Below are positions 6,890-16,705 of a DNA stretch of 64,000 nucleotides, one piece after another. The translations under genes and the position numbers were made by a program. Below the pieces are notes generated by a model. That model had not been told where the DNA came from and ran no database searches. It saw only the letters and a program-made list of their open reading frames with translations. The stretch's first letter is position 1; the number at the start of each line of letters is the position of its first letter. The stretch is from Murdochiella sp. Marseille-P8839 (GTDB lineage Bacteria > Bacillota > Clostridia > Tissierellales > Peptoniphilaceae), in the NCBI GenBank assembly GCA_019753405.1, contig JAIKLF010000002.1, forward strand, positions 143,400 to 207,399, written 5' to 3'.

Positions 6890-8071
6890 TTATTCCAGTA
6901 CACCGAACGAGAAGCCCTGCTCCTGTAGCGCATGAACGATGGCAGGAAGGGAATTACGCGTGAGCGTTTTTGCGGCGGTATCATGCATCAAAATGGTGAT
7001 GACGTTCGGTTTACCGTAGGCTTCCCACGCCTCCAGGATGCGACTTACCTGCCCTTCCGTGGAATCCGGTGAAGTGGAGCCTTCGGCGTCGCCGTTGAGG
7101 CAATTCCAGTCCATCCACTCGACGCCTTCTTTTTTCAGCTCAGCATCGGCTTCTTCCAGACCGTCCCAGGACATATGGCCGCCCGGATAACGCCAGGGCT
7201 TGGGATCAACTTCTTTACCCAGAAGCGCCTGCAGTGCGTCTTTTGATTTGTGGTATTGTGCGAGAATTTCGGTAGCATTACCGACACCGCCGGGATAAAG
7301 CTTGTCGTAGTCGTGATCGAAGGAATGGAACGCCAAGGCATGTCCTTCCGCAAGGGATCGTTCCAAAAGCGGTTTATTTTCCGCCGTGAACGACTGTCCG
7401 ACCATAAAGAAGGTCGCCGGTACGCCAAGTTCTTTGAGCATATCCAACAGAAGTGGCGTCGATGCCGGGTCCACACCGTCATCAAACGTGAGAAAAGCTA
7501 ATTTTTCGGAAAAAATCGTTTTTCCGTTGTACATCGCATCATTCACATCGGCGGTATTATACGCATAGACGGAAGCTGCACGATTGTGATTTTTCCCGGT
7601 ACCTCCGGCATTCTGTTTGACGTCCGTTGTATCGGCATTGGGCTGTGCGATGCCGGAAAAGATTCCACTTGTTTCCGCGGCTTCTGATGAAGAAGCGGAA
7701 CGATCGCTTTGATCCTCGGATAGGGAAGAATCCGCAGAGGAGGAGACTTCCTCCGTCGCGGAAGAAAGTGAAGATACCGTCGGTGTTGTGCTTTCCGGTG
7801 ACGACAGGTGTTTCCACAGAGAGAATAACAGCGAAAATGCAAGAATGAGAAGAACGAGGACAAGTATTGTCCCCAGAATCATTCGCCGTTCCTTCCGTTT
7901 CCGGCGCCGTTTTCGACGCTCCGGTAAATCCGGTGAGGGATGTGGACTGCGATGTCTTGCGTTACGCATGGGGCGCGAAGTGTGCTCGGTCGATAAACCT
8001 GTCCTCGGGTCGCCCGGCCTATCCGCTCTCAAGCGTCTTGGTGTATTTGAATTGTTATTCTCCTCTAACAT
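6890..8071 (-). CDS. Membrane-anchored polysaccharide deacetylase (NodB domain)
   Basis: A 393-residue single-pass protein. The N-terminus is basic and cytoplasmic (PERRKRRRKRKERR), followed by one membrane segment near residues 65-88 and a Ser-rich linker (about 95-150). The extracellular NodB domain shows AFLTFDDG (motif 1), HSFDHDYD (metal His, motif 2), WRYPGGHM (motif 3), MDWN (motif 4) and ILMHD (motif 5). It should remove acetyl groups from peptidoglycan N-acetylglucosamine or a related wall glycan. The start at 8071 has GGGAGG seven bases upstream; the frame continues further upstream but would overlap the divergent helicase gene. Substrate is inferred from the family. Confidence 0.88.
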   Translation of the reverse strand: MLEENNNSNTPRRLRADRPGDPRTGLSTEHTSRPMRNARHRSPHPSPDLPERRKRRRKRKERRMILGTILVLVLLILAFSLLFSLWKHLSSPESTTPTVSSLSSATEEVSSSADSSLSEDQSDRSASSSEAAETSGIFSGIAQPNADTTDVKQNAGGTGKNHNRAASVYAYNTADVNDAMYNGKTIFSEKLAFLTFDDGVDPASTPLLLDMLKELGVPATFFMVGQSFTAENKPLLERSLAEGHALAFHSFDHDYDKLYPGGVGNATEILAQYHKSKDALQALLGKEVDPKPWRYPGGHMSWDGLEEADAELKKEGVEWMDWNCLNGDAEGSTSPDSTEGQVSRILEAWEAYGKPNVITILMHDTAAKTLTRNSLPAIVHALQEQGFSFGVLE

Positions 8072-8224
8072 ATTGACCTCCCTTTTCCTCCGCATCATAG
8101 CATAGAAAGCCGGCATAGAACAAGCACGACGGCTGATCAATACGCGAGGCGTTTTTCGTTTGTTTCGTTCCAAAAAATCCGACAGGCCGGCAGCCTTTGA
8201 TAGAATGGAAAAAGAAAGGCGGTA

Positions 8225-10999
8225 ATGATGGACAGGGCCAACGAAAAACAGAAACAAGCGATCCGTACGACCGAGGGGCATGTGCTCATCCTTGCCGGCC
8301 CCGGAACGGGAAAAACGCGCACGCTTGTTCAGCGCACGGCATATCTCATTCGGGAAAAAGGCGTTTTGCCGAATGAGATTACGGTGACGACCTTTACGCG
8401 CAAAGCTACGCAGGAAGTGGTTGTACGTCTATCTCGCCTGTTGGCGGATGCTGGGCGCGCGCAGGACGCCGGAAAAGTACACGTCGGTAATTTCCATCAT
8501 CTTGCGGGTGCTATCGTGGAAAAGGCGGCCGATCGGGCTGGATTCGGTCCGGGCGTGAAACCGCTGAACGATATGGCGAAACAGGCTTTGGTTACCGCTC
8601 ATCTTTCTTCGTTTCGTACCATTCCGGACATTGAAATGCTTGGCATTGCCTTATCGCCGGAGGTACCGGGAGCGGTAAGTGCATGGTGTCGACTATTTGA
8701 TCAGCTCCGTGAAGGCTTTGTCGACTTTCGTCCGCAGGATGCGGCAACCACCGCTGCAAAAGCGGCGCTTCAAGAGTATCGTCAGCTGTTAATGCGGCAT
8801 AACGTGATGGATTTCAGTGAGATGCTCTTCAGCGCGTATTTCCTATTAAAACAGAATCCGGATATCCTGCTCGCAGAGCAGAAGAAATGCCGCTATCTGA
8901 TGGTGGACGAGTATCAGGATACGAATCCTATTCAGGAGCAGATTCTTCGCTTGTTGCAAGAAAAGAGCGGAAATCTCTGTGTGGTGGGCGACAGCGATCA
9001 AAGTCTGTATCGCTTCCGTGGAGCAAGTGTACATAATCTGCTTTCGTTTGCCGATCGCTATGCGGATACGACCGTCATTCGTCTGGAGGAAAATTACCGC
9101 AGTGACGGCATCATTCTGGATAGAGCCGAACGTGCATTTCGATGTGACGTCCAAACGATGTCTTCGGCCGCGCCCACAGCGCTGTTGCGTGAAGAGAAAA
9201 CGCTGTTTCCGGCGGATCCTATGCGCCATCATGATGCGGCGGTACAACAGTTGTTTTGTGCCGATGCGTCCATTTGGGCCGAGCGGATAGCGGATTCACT
9301 CTTGATTTTGCATGCGCAGGGTATGCCGTATGCGGATATGGCGATTCTTTCTTTTTCGGTACGTTCTCCGATGATGATTACGCTTGCGCAAACATTGCAA
9401 AAGCGCGGCATTCCCGTTAATATGCCACGCGGCGGGACGTTGATGGCGGATCGGGATGTCCGTCGTTTTTTGGGCGGTCTCACGTTGGTATTTCGTCCAT
9501 TTTTGAAACAGGCAATGGATGAACGTCTTCTTACGCGTTCTACGCTGGATCCGTTCGTTGCCTATGCGATGAGTATTCCCAAGCGGGATTTTGCAGAACA
9601 GGAAAAGTATGCAAAGGCGTTTCGGAAACGTCTTGCGGAAGGCGAAACGATCGTTTTTCTTGACCTTTGTTATGGCCTTCTGGGCGTTTCGCCGTTTAAC
9701 GCGATGATAAAAAAAGCGCTTTGCAATGACGTCGGAGCGGAAGCACACCTCGGTGCGGTGCGCAATGCATTGACGGATCTGTTGGCCATGCTGGCCGTGG
9801 ATCCGGAATCGGAGAGTCTGCTGACGAAGGATAACATCGTCCGCCAAAGCGCCATATTATTCGGTCGCTGGCTTCCGCTATTGAATCGTACAAAACAGCC
9901 TGCATTGCGGGAAGAACAGGAAACGGATATTTCCGATGCTCTTTCTCTGTTTACCATTCATCAATCCAAGGGGCTGGAGTATTCGGTTGTCTTTCTGGTG
10001 GAATCGGCTCCGCGTTCCGCATTTATGTCGCGAAGCGGGATTGCCCGTCTTACGCGATCTCCGGCGCTTGGCGAGCCGCTTTCTCCCGGCATTGCCGAAC
10101 GGATGGACCATGCGCGCCTCATGTATACGGCACGAACGCGTGCGAAATCGTTGTTGGTGGAAACGGGTATCCGCTATGGAAAAGACGATCCCGCCCTTAG
10201 TGCGCAAACCGTACAATCCTGTGTGTTTCTTCCGTCCGATCCGGTGCCGGCAAGTCATCGCTATGCCTTTACCAGCGACATTGCCTGCTATCGCCGTTGC
10301 CCGAGACAATATTATTTCCTACGCAAAATGCAGATGCCCACGAAGTCAAGTCGCGCGGCGGATCGCGGCACGTTGGTGCATGAATCGTTAGCCCGATATT
10401 ATCGTTTTCTGGTGGAACAGGGGAAAAAGCCGACAGATGAGACGGTGCTCTCCATGGTACAATTAGTACGTAAAGGCATGGAACGTGCCGGTGCAGAGTT
10501 GGACGCGGACGATGGCGAATGTGCGGAGAAGCAGGTTTTAGCGCTTCATCGTGCGGAGCCGTTTTTGCCGACGCAGATTACAGGCGTCGAGCAGGAAGTA
10601 CATGCCCTTCTCGATCATCATGTATTGGAAGGCAAGATGGATCTTGTTGTAGAGGACGGAAAATGGATCGTCGACTTTAAGACCGCTCGTCCGACACCGG
10701 AACAGGAGAACGTGTATCGGGATCAGCTGCGCTTTTATCGCTGTTTGCTTTCACCCACACGGGATGAAGGGATGAAGGAAACCTCTGCAGAGACAACAGC
10801 GAGTCAAATGCTGTACTATACCGCAGTCCAAGAAGCGGAGCATCCCCGTGACGAATTTTCTTTTCCGATAGGGGAACGCGAGCCGTTTTTACAGGAAATT
10901 CGAGAAACCGTCGCTGCCATTGAACAGGGCGATTTTTCAGTAAGAACCGAGAATCAAACGCATTGTAGAACCTGTCCGATGCGTGAATGTTGTCCATGA
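8225..10999 (+). CDS. UvrD-type helicase fused to a PD-(D/E)XK nuclease with Cys cluster
   Basis: A 924-residue superfamily 1A helicase. Motifs in order: Walker A AGPGTGKT (about 20), TFTRKA (Ia), MVDEYQDTNPIQ (II), VVGDSDQSLYRFRG (III), LEENYRS (IV), TIHQSKGLEYSVVFL (V) and RLMYTARTRAK (VI). The last 250 residues form a RecB/Cas4-like nuclease: YRRCPRQYYF, then LEGKMDLVV and WIVDFKTA, closed by HCRTCPMRECC. The first Cys plus three of the last four match the iron-sulfur staple of AddB/Cas4 enzymes. A role in DNA break repair or foreign-DNA degradation is likely. No addA or addB partner adjoins it. Two ATGs occur in tandem; either may be the start. Confidence 0.85.
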   Translation: MMDRANEKQKQAIRTTEGHVLILAGPGTGKTRTLVQRTAYLIREKGVLPNEITVTTFTRKATQEVVVRLSRLLADAGRAQDAGKVHVGNFHHLAGAIVEKAADRAGFGPGVKPLNDMAKQALVTAHLSSFRTIPDIEMLGIALSPEVPGAVSAWCRLFDQLREGFVDFRPQDAATTAAKAALQEYRQLLMRHNVMDFSEMLFSAYFLLKQNPDILLAEQKKCRYLMVDEYQDTNPIQEQILRLLQEKSGNLCVVGDSDQSLYRFRGASVHNLLSFADRYADTTVIRLEENYRSDGIILDRAERAFRCDVQTMSSAAPTALLREEKTLFPADPMRHHDAAVQQLFCADASIWAERIADSLLILHAQGMPYADMAILSFSVRSPMMITLAQTLQKRGIPVNMPRGGTLMADRDVRRFLGGLTLVFRPFLKQAMDERLLTRSTLDPFVAYAMSIPKRDFAEQEKYAKAFRKRLAEGETIVFLDLCYGLLGVSPFNAMIKKALCNDVGAEAHLGAVRNALTDLLAMLAVDPESESLLTKDNIVRQSAILFGRWLPLLNRTKQPALREEQETDISDALSLFTIHQSKGLEYSVVFLVESAPRSAFMSRSGIARLTRSPALGEPLSPGIAERMDHARLMYTARTRAKSLLVETGIRYGKDDPALSAQTVQSCVFLPSDPVPASHRYAFTSDIACYRRCPRQYYFLRKMQMPTKSSRAADRGTLVHESLARYYRFLVEQGKKPTDETVLSMVQLVRKGMERAGAELDADDGECAEKQVLALHRAEPFLPTQITGVEQEVHALLDHHVLEGKMDLVVEDGKWIVDFKTARPTPEQENVYRDQLRFYRCLLSPTRDEGMKETSAETTASQMLYYTAVQEAEHPRDEFSFPIGEREPFLQEIRETVAAIEQGDFSVRTENQTHCRTCPMRECCP

Positions 11000-11012
11000 G
11001 AGGAGGAATCGC

Positions 11013-12128
11013 ATGAGCGAAAAGAAACACGTGATGACCATAGCGGAGATGCTGGAAGGCGTGCAAACGGATACTGAGCTAACCGCATCGTCGGAGCAGG
11101 ATGGTGTAGAAGACACGGCTCCGATCGACATCCCGACAGACGCCGTGAGCGAAGCACAGGGAGATGTGCCGACGGAAGAATTCGTCGGAGCGGATGAGGA
11201 AACGCCTGTCGTCGAAGAACATGAGGATTCGTTTCGCACTCGTCCTTGGATCATGCCGGAGCCTCCTGAACCGCCGGTGGTCCCTTCGGAAGAGGAAGAA
11301 ACGGACAGTGTGCCACTAACCGTTCCCTCATCCGTTGCTGAGGAAAGTGAAACGGATGAGCAGGACGAAACGGAAAATATCGCCACTGTGCCGGGCACAG
11401 AGGACGTGGACGATGAAAATGAAACGGAAGCGGATCGTCCGGTGGCGCTCATTTCTCATTTAGGGAAGAAAATTGCCGGAAAGCCTGTTCTTGAGGATGT
11501 GAACCTCGCTTTGCTTAACGGGCACGTTCTTGGTCTACTGGGACCGAACGGATCAGGAAAAACAACGCTATTACGCATTCTTGCGGGATTAGCACATCCC
11601 AGTTCCGGTCGCGTCGAAATTGACGGCATTGTTCCGGGTACGGAGACAAAGGGGATGGTGTCCTATCTTCCGGACACACTTTTCCTGGGACCGGAAATGA
11701 CGGTGGAAAGCGCCCGCAAGTATTTTCAGACCTTCTTTATGGATTTTGACCGTGAACGCTTTGATGAATTGGCGCAACGCCTCAACTTGCCCGAACGCAC
11801 AAAGGTGGGCAGAATGTCTAAAGGCTATCGTGACCGTCTTGCCGTTGCATTGGTGATGAGCCGTCGTGCGCGTCTTTATCTTTTGGACGAGCCTCTCGGT
11901 GGAGTGGATCCGGTTGTGCGCGATGAAATTCTTGACATTCTGGTGGAGGCACTGGGCGATGAGGCGACGATGCTGATTACGACGCATCAGGTGCGTGACT
12001 TGGGGCGTATATTTGATGAGGTTTGTTTCCTGCGCGAAGGTAAGGTAGCGCGCTACGGCGTTGCGGAAGAGATTCGCAACGAAGAACAGGCGGATCTGGA
12101 TCACGTGTATCGCTCGATATTCGGATAG
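11013..12128 (+). CDS. ABC transporter ATPase with long acidic N-terminal extension
   Basis: A 371-residue protein. Residues 1 to about 138 are unusually rich in Glu, Asp, Thr and Ser, with few hydrophobic residues, and look disordered. The rest is an ABC ATPase: Walker A LGPNGSGKTT, degenerate signature MSKGYRDR in place of LSGGQ, Walker B LYLLDEP, and H-loop ITTHQ. The start is set by GAGGAGG nine bases before ATG 11013. Two multipass membrane proteins follow (9 and 1 bp gaps), so the three genes should form one exporter with the ATPase on the cytoplasmic face. The cargo is unknown. Confidence 0.82.
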   Translation: MSEKKHVMTIAEMLEGVQTDTELTASSEQDGVEDTAPIDIPTDAVSEAQGDVPTEEFVGADEETPVVEEHEDSFRTRPWIMPEPPEPPVVPSEEEETDSVPLTVPSSVAEESETDEQDETENIATVPGTEDVDDENETEADRPVALISHLGKKIAGKPVLEDVNLALLNGHVLGLLGPNGSGKTTLLRILAGLAHPSSGRVEIDGIVPGTETKGMVSYLPDTLFLGPEMTVESARKYFQTFFMDFDRERFDELAQRLNLPERTKVGRMSKGYRDRLAVALVMSRRARLYLLDEPLGGVDPVVRDEILDILVEALGDEATMLITTHQVRDLGRIFDEVCFLREGKVARYGVAEEIRNEEQADLDHVYRSIFG

Positions 12129-12137
12129 GAGGATACG

Positions 12138-12989
12138 ATGAAGTATTATTACTCTCTTCTACGCCGTCGTACCGGTCCGCTTCGTTGGGGCATGATGCTT
12201 GGCGCCATTGCGGTGATCCTGATTGCATCCGTACTCCTTCCTCTTGTGCACAGAAGCGATATCCGCGTGATGAATGCTGCAGCGCCGACGATTTCAAATA
12301 CGGCGGCTCAGTTTATTCTGGCTGTGGCTTTTTGTCTGGAACTCTTTCGCTCTGTCCCGTTGGTTATGGATGATCGTTTTGGCCATTTACTTCCGGAACA
12401 GGAACGCAAACCCCTCATTGCCGCATTGCTGAGCGTGTTGTTCAGTGCTCTTCTTTACGCGATCTGTGCTGTTGTTTGCTCTTTTCTGGACGAACTGCTG
12501 CGCACTGGCGCTGTACAGGAAAGCGTGCGGATGTTGACGGAAAACATGCGATTGCATCTCTTGGTTTTCTTGCCGGCGGTGATCGTTCAGTTATTTTTCT
12601 CCATCACGCTGGTGATGTGCTTACAGCTTCTTTTGCGCCGTTTAGCGCAGAAGAATGGGCTGGTCGGCCGCGTTCCGCATTCGGCAGGAAGACTTCTCAC
12701 TTTTCTGGTTACCTTGGGCGTATGGGTGTTGTTTTACCGGTTGGCGATGAAAGCGCTGTTTCGATGGCCGCTTGTTCTTGACCTGCCAAACGGCGTTATT
12801 CATCATTCCGTATTTACGGCAGAGGCCTGGAATTTCGTCGGCAATCTGTTCTTATGGCCGGTTACCATGACGGAAACGGCACAAACCGTATTGTCGGTTC
12901 CGGTTTTGCTTGGCCTTGTTGTGCTCAGTGCGCTGCAGTGGGTTGTTGCGGTCATTCTTTCGGAAGACCGTTTGGACTGGGAGGTGTGA
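12138..12989 (+). CDS. ABC-exporter membrane subunit, unassigned family
   Basis: A 283-residue very hydrophobic protein with about six membrane segments (e.g. GAIAVILIASVLLPLV, FILAVAFCLELF, LIAALLSVLFSALLYAICAVV, LVFLPAVIVQLFFSITLVM). I recognise no named family. It lies 9 bases after the ATPase gene, with GGAGG before its start, and just before a second membrane gene, so it is most likely a permease half of the same transporter. ABC-2-type exporters with two different short permeases have this arrangement. Confidence 0.65.
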   Translation: MKYYYSLLRRRTGPLRWGMMLGAIAVILIASVLLPLVHRSDIRVMNAAAPTISNTAAQFILAVAFCLELFRSVPLVMDDRFGHLLPEQERKPLIAALLSVLFSALLYAICAVVCSFLDELLRTGAVQESVRMLTENMRLHLLVFLPAVIVQLFFSITLVMCLQLLLRRLAQKNGLVGRVPHSAGRLLTFLVTLGVWVLFYRLAMKALFRWPLVLDLPNGVIHHSVFTAEAWNFVGNLFLWPVTMTETAQTVLSVPVLLGLVVLSALQWVVAVILSEDRLDWEV

Positions 12990-12990
12990 A

Positions 12991-13854
12991 ATGGGTAAGC
13001 GCTTTCGTTTTGAATTTGCACGCAGCCTACCGTTCTTCCTGACACTGGTTCTTGGCGGAACGATCTATTGGCTTCTTATGCGTCAACTGTTGATGCATCC
13101 GGAGGCTCTATTCATGTTTCCGATTCTGTTACCGCTATTGATCGGGCTGGCCTTTGTCGTGGCCTCTGTAGTTTATGTCATCGTCAACGTGAGTCGTGAA
13201 CTGTCCAAGCCCTCAGGGCTGTTGACCTTTTTAACGCCTCTTGCGCCATGGAAAATGATGATGGCGAAATGGCTGAACTTCATGGTTTCCTTTGGCCTGT
13301 CGTTTCTCGTGATGCGCTTTCTGCTGGTTCTCTTTCCTTTGGCTGGAAATGACTTTCCGGGCGACATGGAAATCATTGCTTCGTTGGCGGAGAGCCACCA
13401 TCCGGTGAACGTCCCTTTTTTCTTCCTCATCGGCATGAGTGCGTTGAGCGGATTGATCTTTGTGTTGCGCTGGACGCTGGTGCTTGCGCTCGTATTTTGG
13501 GTTTTAGGTTGGACGGAAATGCTTGCTTCGCGTTCTATTCTTCGCTGGGGAAAATTCCCTCTACGCGTCGTTTCCTTTCTTGCCGCGCTTTTCGTCCTGG
13601 ATGAAGCGGGTGCATTTCTCGCTTCGCTTTTGCCCTGGTGCATCAATGTAGAGTCTTTTCAATTGTTTCGTCCGATGAACGTGGTACCGATTCATTTTAC
13701 GTTGGAGTCCGCTGCAGGTTTTGAACGTGGCATCGGGTTGGGAGAATCGCTCTATTCTACGGCCATACCGGTGGTTCTTTTCGTATTTTTGCTCTTAGCA
13801 ATCATTTTCTTTCTATGGCGTGCACAGGCCTATTGGAAAAAAATCGACCGTTAG
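12991..13854 (+). CDS. ABC-exporter membrane subunit, second permease
   Basis: A 287-residue multipass protein with about six to seven membrane segments. GGAGG lies seven bases before ATG 12991, and the preceding permease ends just one base earlier. The N-terminus MGKRFRFEFARS is basic, then comes the first hydrophobic stretch (LPFFLTLVLGGTIYWLLM). The phrase SGLLTFLTPLAPWKMMMAKW resembles the first loop of ABC-2 permeases, where the membrane protein meets the ATPase. No substrate is indicated. The next gene codes for a secreted wall protein. Confidence 0.65.
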   Translation: MGKRFRFEFARSLPFFLTLVLGGTIYWLLMRQLLMHPEALFMFPILLPLLIGLAFVVASVVYVIVNVSRELSKPSGLLTFLTPLAPWKMMMAKWLNFMVSFGLSFLVMRFLLVLFPLAGNDFPGDMEIIASLAESHHPVNVPFFFLIGMSALSGLIFVLRWTLVLALVFWVLGWTEMLASRSILRWGKFPLRVVSFLAALFVLDEAGAFLASLLPWCINVESFQLFRPMNVVPIHFTLESAAGFERGIGLGESLYSTAIPVVLFVFLLLAIIFFLWRAQAYWKKIDR

Positions 13855-13911
13855 TGAGGAAGAGATGTACGCGATAATATGAAGTATGCTTTGACGAAGA
13901 AAGGGGAGAAA

Positions 13912-15792
13912 ATGAACCGGTTGAGACAAAACAGAGGGAAAAGCGGCTTTCTTTTGCTGGTCATGTTTTGTGCTTTTTTGCTGAGCGCAGTTACATCGGT
14001 AAAGGCGGAGAAGCTGACCATCCCGGACCCGCAGCCCGGCAATGCGATCATCGTCGTCTCCGGGGAATACGAAGGTGTTCAACCGGATGCCCTGCTTGCA
14101 CGAATGAACGAAATTCGTATGGAGGCAAAAAAAGAAGGATTGGTAAATGCCTATGTTCCTCTTACCTGGTCCGGCGGGTTGGAAGAAATTGCCCGTTTGC
14201 GGGCTCCGGAGACTGCCATTCTGATGGGGCATTCCCGCCCGAACGGGGCGCGTCATCCGTTTATGGTGGCATCGAACGGGATGCGCAACAATGCGGAGAA
14301 TCTGGCCTGGAGCTCACAAGGCGGAAGCACGCGTGCGGTGGAACAGTTTTATGAAGAAAAGGCGGATTATCTGTTGCGCCGACAAGGGAAAGCGCCCAAT
14401 GGCCCGACAGGACATTATGCCACGCTGATCAATCCGGAATACGTGAGTGTCGGCGCGGCAGCGTTTTATTCACCGATCACAGAGTGCTATCAGTCCGTGT
14501 TCGTATTTTCCGTAGAGAATGAACAACAGCCATTCACGCTTCCGGCGTATCCTGAAAAGGCCTATGTCGAAGTGGAAGGCGGCCGAATGGCGAACTTGTC
14601 CCTTTCGCTACCGAAGAAGGCAACAGCAAATACGGCAGTTGACTGGTCGGCAACGGCAGAGGTGCGCCGGGAAGATATTTTTTCTTCCTCGGGGATTGAC
14701 TATACCGATGTCCCGGTTGTGGACGGCCTTCAATGGAAGATAGCGCCGCAGGAGGGAGCCCTTGTAGACGGGATCCGTATTCTTTTCGCCGGCGGCGGAC
14801 GGGTACACGTGGAAGCCGCCATCGGAAATACAAAGGCGTCGGCGATTGTTGATGTTGCTGAGACCTCGTCCAACGAAGAACCAACGCCGGAAGAAGAAAA
14901 CAAAATCACCGTTGATCGCTTTTCGGGGGCAAACCGTGAAGAGGTTGCCGCAACGGTTGCACGCACCTATTTTGCGAAGGCGGATACGGTGTTGATTGTC
15001 AACAATATGGCTTATGGAGACGCCATGAGCGCAACGAATCTCTCGCGTGGAGAGATGCCGATTTTATACACGCGCCGGGACGATCTTCCCGACGCTACGC
15101 GGTTATGCCTGTTGGATCTTGCCCCGGAAAATATCATCGTTCTCGGCGGGACCGGTTCCGTCAGCAAGACGGTGGAGAATACGTTGCGTCGAGTGCTTCC
15201 GCAGGCATCATTTCGTCGCCTTGACGGGCCGGATCGCTTTGCGGTCAACGCAAAAACCCTGACGAATCCCGTCGGCGGAACCATTGCCGTAAACGGCCTG
15301 GTCTTTGCGGATGCGCTTATGGCCTCGCCGCTTGCCCAGGTTAAGGGGGCGCAGATCACCCTCATTCGACCGAATGAAGTGCCGTCGGCTGTGGAGGAGC
15401 GGTTAGATCGTGCAAACGATGGCGCTCCGATTCATATCGTCGGAGGAACGGGATCCGTTGCCCCCCATGTGCAGCAGTATTTTGCGCAACGCTATGACAC
15501 GACGGTGGATCGCATCGCCGCGCCGGATCGCTATCGTCTTTCATCAATGGTGGCGACGCAATTTCCACAAGGAAAACGCGCAATTTTAGTCAGCGGCGAA
15601 AAGTTTTCGGATGCGTTGGTCGCTGCTCCGCTTGCCCAGCAATGGAATGCTCCGATTTTCCTCACTCGCGCCGCTGCGCTGGATACGACGGTGAGGGAAA
15701 GTCTTTCCCATTTTTCCCTGATTCGTCTTTTGGGCGGTCCGGCCAGTATCGCGGAATCCGTCGTGGAGGAGCTCACCGGAAAGGCTTATTGA
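13912..15792 (+). CDS. Secreted wall protein: CAP domain plus three CWB2 repeats
   Basis: A 626-residue exported protein. The signal peptide is [10 protein letters not shown], then a hydrophobic core, with cleavage after VKA near residue 34. Residues about 50-200 look like a CAP/SCP-like domain ([43 protein letters not shown]). Three CWB2-type repeats fill the C-terminal 300 residues; each has a D-R-[FY] start ([23 protein letters not shown]), an FADAL/FSDAL block and a [LV]GG[TP] block. CWB2 triplets bind anionic wall polymers in clostridia. The start at 13912 has GGGGAG before it; an ATG 33 bases upstream lacks a good site. The end overlaps the convergent exonuclease gene by 7 bp. Confidence 0.85.
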   Translation: MNRLRQNRGKSGFLLLVMFCAFLLSAVTSVKAEKLTIPDPQPGNAIIVVSGEYEGVQPDALLARMNEIRMEAKKEGLVNAYVPLTWSGGLEEIARLRAPETAILMGHSRPNGARHPFMVASNGMRNNAENLAWSSQGGSTRAVEQFYEEKADYLLRRQGKAPNGPTGHYATLINPEYVSVGAAAFYSPITECYQSVFVFSVENEQQPFTLPAYPEKAYVEVEGGRMANLSLSLPKKATANTAVDWSATAEVRREDIFSSSGIDYTDVPVVDGLQWKIAPQEGALVDGIRILFAGGGRVHVEAAIGNTKASAIVDVAETSSNEEPTPEEENKITVDRFSGANREEVAATVARTYFAKADTVLIVNNMAYGDAMSATNLSRGEMPILYTRRDDLPDATRLCLLDLAPENIIVLGGTGSVSKTVENTLRRVLPQASFRRLDGPDRFAVNAKTLTNPVGGTIAVNGLVFADALMASPLAQVKGAQITLIRPNEVPSAVEERLDRANDGAPIHIVGGTGSVAPHVQQYFAQRYDTTVDRIAAPDRYRLSSMVATQFPQGKRAILVSGEKFSDALVAAPLAQQWNAPIFLTRAAALDTTVRESLSHFSLIRLLGGPASIAESVVEELTGKAY

Positions 15793-16547
15793 AGCGCAAG
15801 TACCAGTTCGACGGGGCAATGATCGGAGCCCATGACGTCGTCATGAATGGCTGCGGAAACCAGCTGCTTTTCGAGCGCCTGCGATACCAGGAAGTAGTCA
15901 ATGCGCCAACCGATGTTGCGTTCACGCGACTTTGCAAAATTGGACCACCAGGTATAGGCTTCGGTTCGGTCGGGATAAAAATAACGGAAGGTGTCGATAA
16001 AGCCGTGATCCAGAAGCTGGTTGAATTTGGCTCGTTCTTCATCCGTAAAGCCGGCGTTCTTGCGGTTTGAAGAGGGATTGGCCAAGTCGATCTCCCGGTG
16101 CGCCACGTTTAAATCGCCGCAGACCACCACGGGATGGGTTTCTTCCAGCTTTTTCAAATAGGCGAGGAAGGCGTCTTCCCAGACTTGGCGGTAATCCAGT
16201 CGTTCCAGACCACGTTTGGAATTGGGCGTATAGACGGTAACCAAATAAAACGATGGAAACTCCATCGTAATGACACGTCCCTCGTCGTCATGTTCGGCTA
16301 TTCCGATGCCGTAGTGCATGCTGAGGGGCGCTGTTTTGGTGAAGATTGCCGTGCCGGAGTAGCCTTTACGTTCCGCATAATTGTAGTATTGTTCGTAGTC
16401 GGGAAGATCCAAAGTCAATTGTCCTTCCGACAGCTTGATTTCCTGCATACACAGGATATCCGGATTCAGCTCTTCCAGTTTATCCAAAAAGCCTTTGCGC
16501 ACCTGGGCACGCAGACCGTTTACGTTCCAAGACATGAGTTTCAACAT
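15786..16547 (-). CDS. exoA: Exodeoxyribonuclease III / AP endonuclease
   Basis: A 253-residue enzyme that cuts DNA at abasic sites and trims 3' ends in base-excision repair. Signature blocks: [10 protein letters not shown] at the N-terminus, [10 protein letters not shown] with the metal-binding Glu, [26 protein letters not shown], and the C-terminal [12 protein letters not shown] with the catalytic Asp-His. Length is normal for the ExoA/Xth family. AGGAAA lies shortly before the start. It is a single leftward gene whose last codons overlap the wall-protein gene on the other strand. Confidence 0.95.
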   Translation of the reverse strand: MLKLMSWNVNGLRAQVRKGFLDKLEELNPDILCMQEIKLSEGQLTLDLPDYEQYYNYAERKGYSGTAIFTKTAPLSMHYGIGIAEHDDEGRVITMEFPSFYLVTVYTPNSKRGLERLDYRQVWEDAFLAYLKKLEETHPVVVCGDLNVAHREIDLANPSSNRKNAGFTDEERAKFNQLLDHGFIDTFRYFYPDRTEAYTWWSNFAKSRERNIGWRIDYFLVSQALEKQLVSAAIHDDVMGSDHCPVELVLALQ

Positions 16548-16634
16548 GGTTTTTCCTTTCTATTTCGCTTGTCCTTCATGATAACCCATTTCCGGGCAGG
16601 GGGACACCGGGTATAATGAAACCGTATACATTTC

Positions 16635-16685
16635 GATTACGTACAACCTAAGATTACGTACACGCTATGATTACGTACAACCTAT
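16635..16685. repeat. Three 17-bp tandem repeats before the M16 peptidase gene
   Basis: GATTACGTACAACCTA(A/T) occurs at 16635-16651, 16652-16668 (three changes) and 16669-16685. GTAC in each unit is self-complementary. The array ends 20 bases before the gene start, so it lies in the untranslated leader or promoter. Confidence 0.85.
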
Positions 16686-16705
16686 GAATACCCCCGGAGG
16701 TTCTT

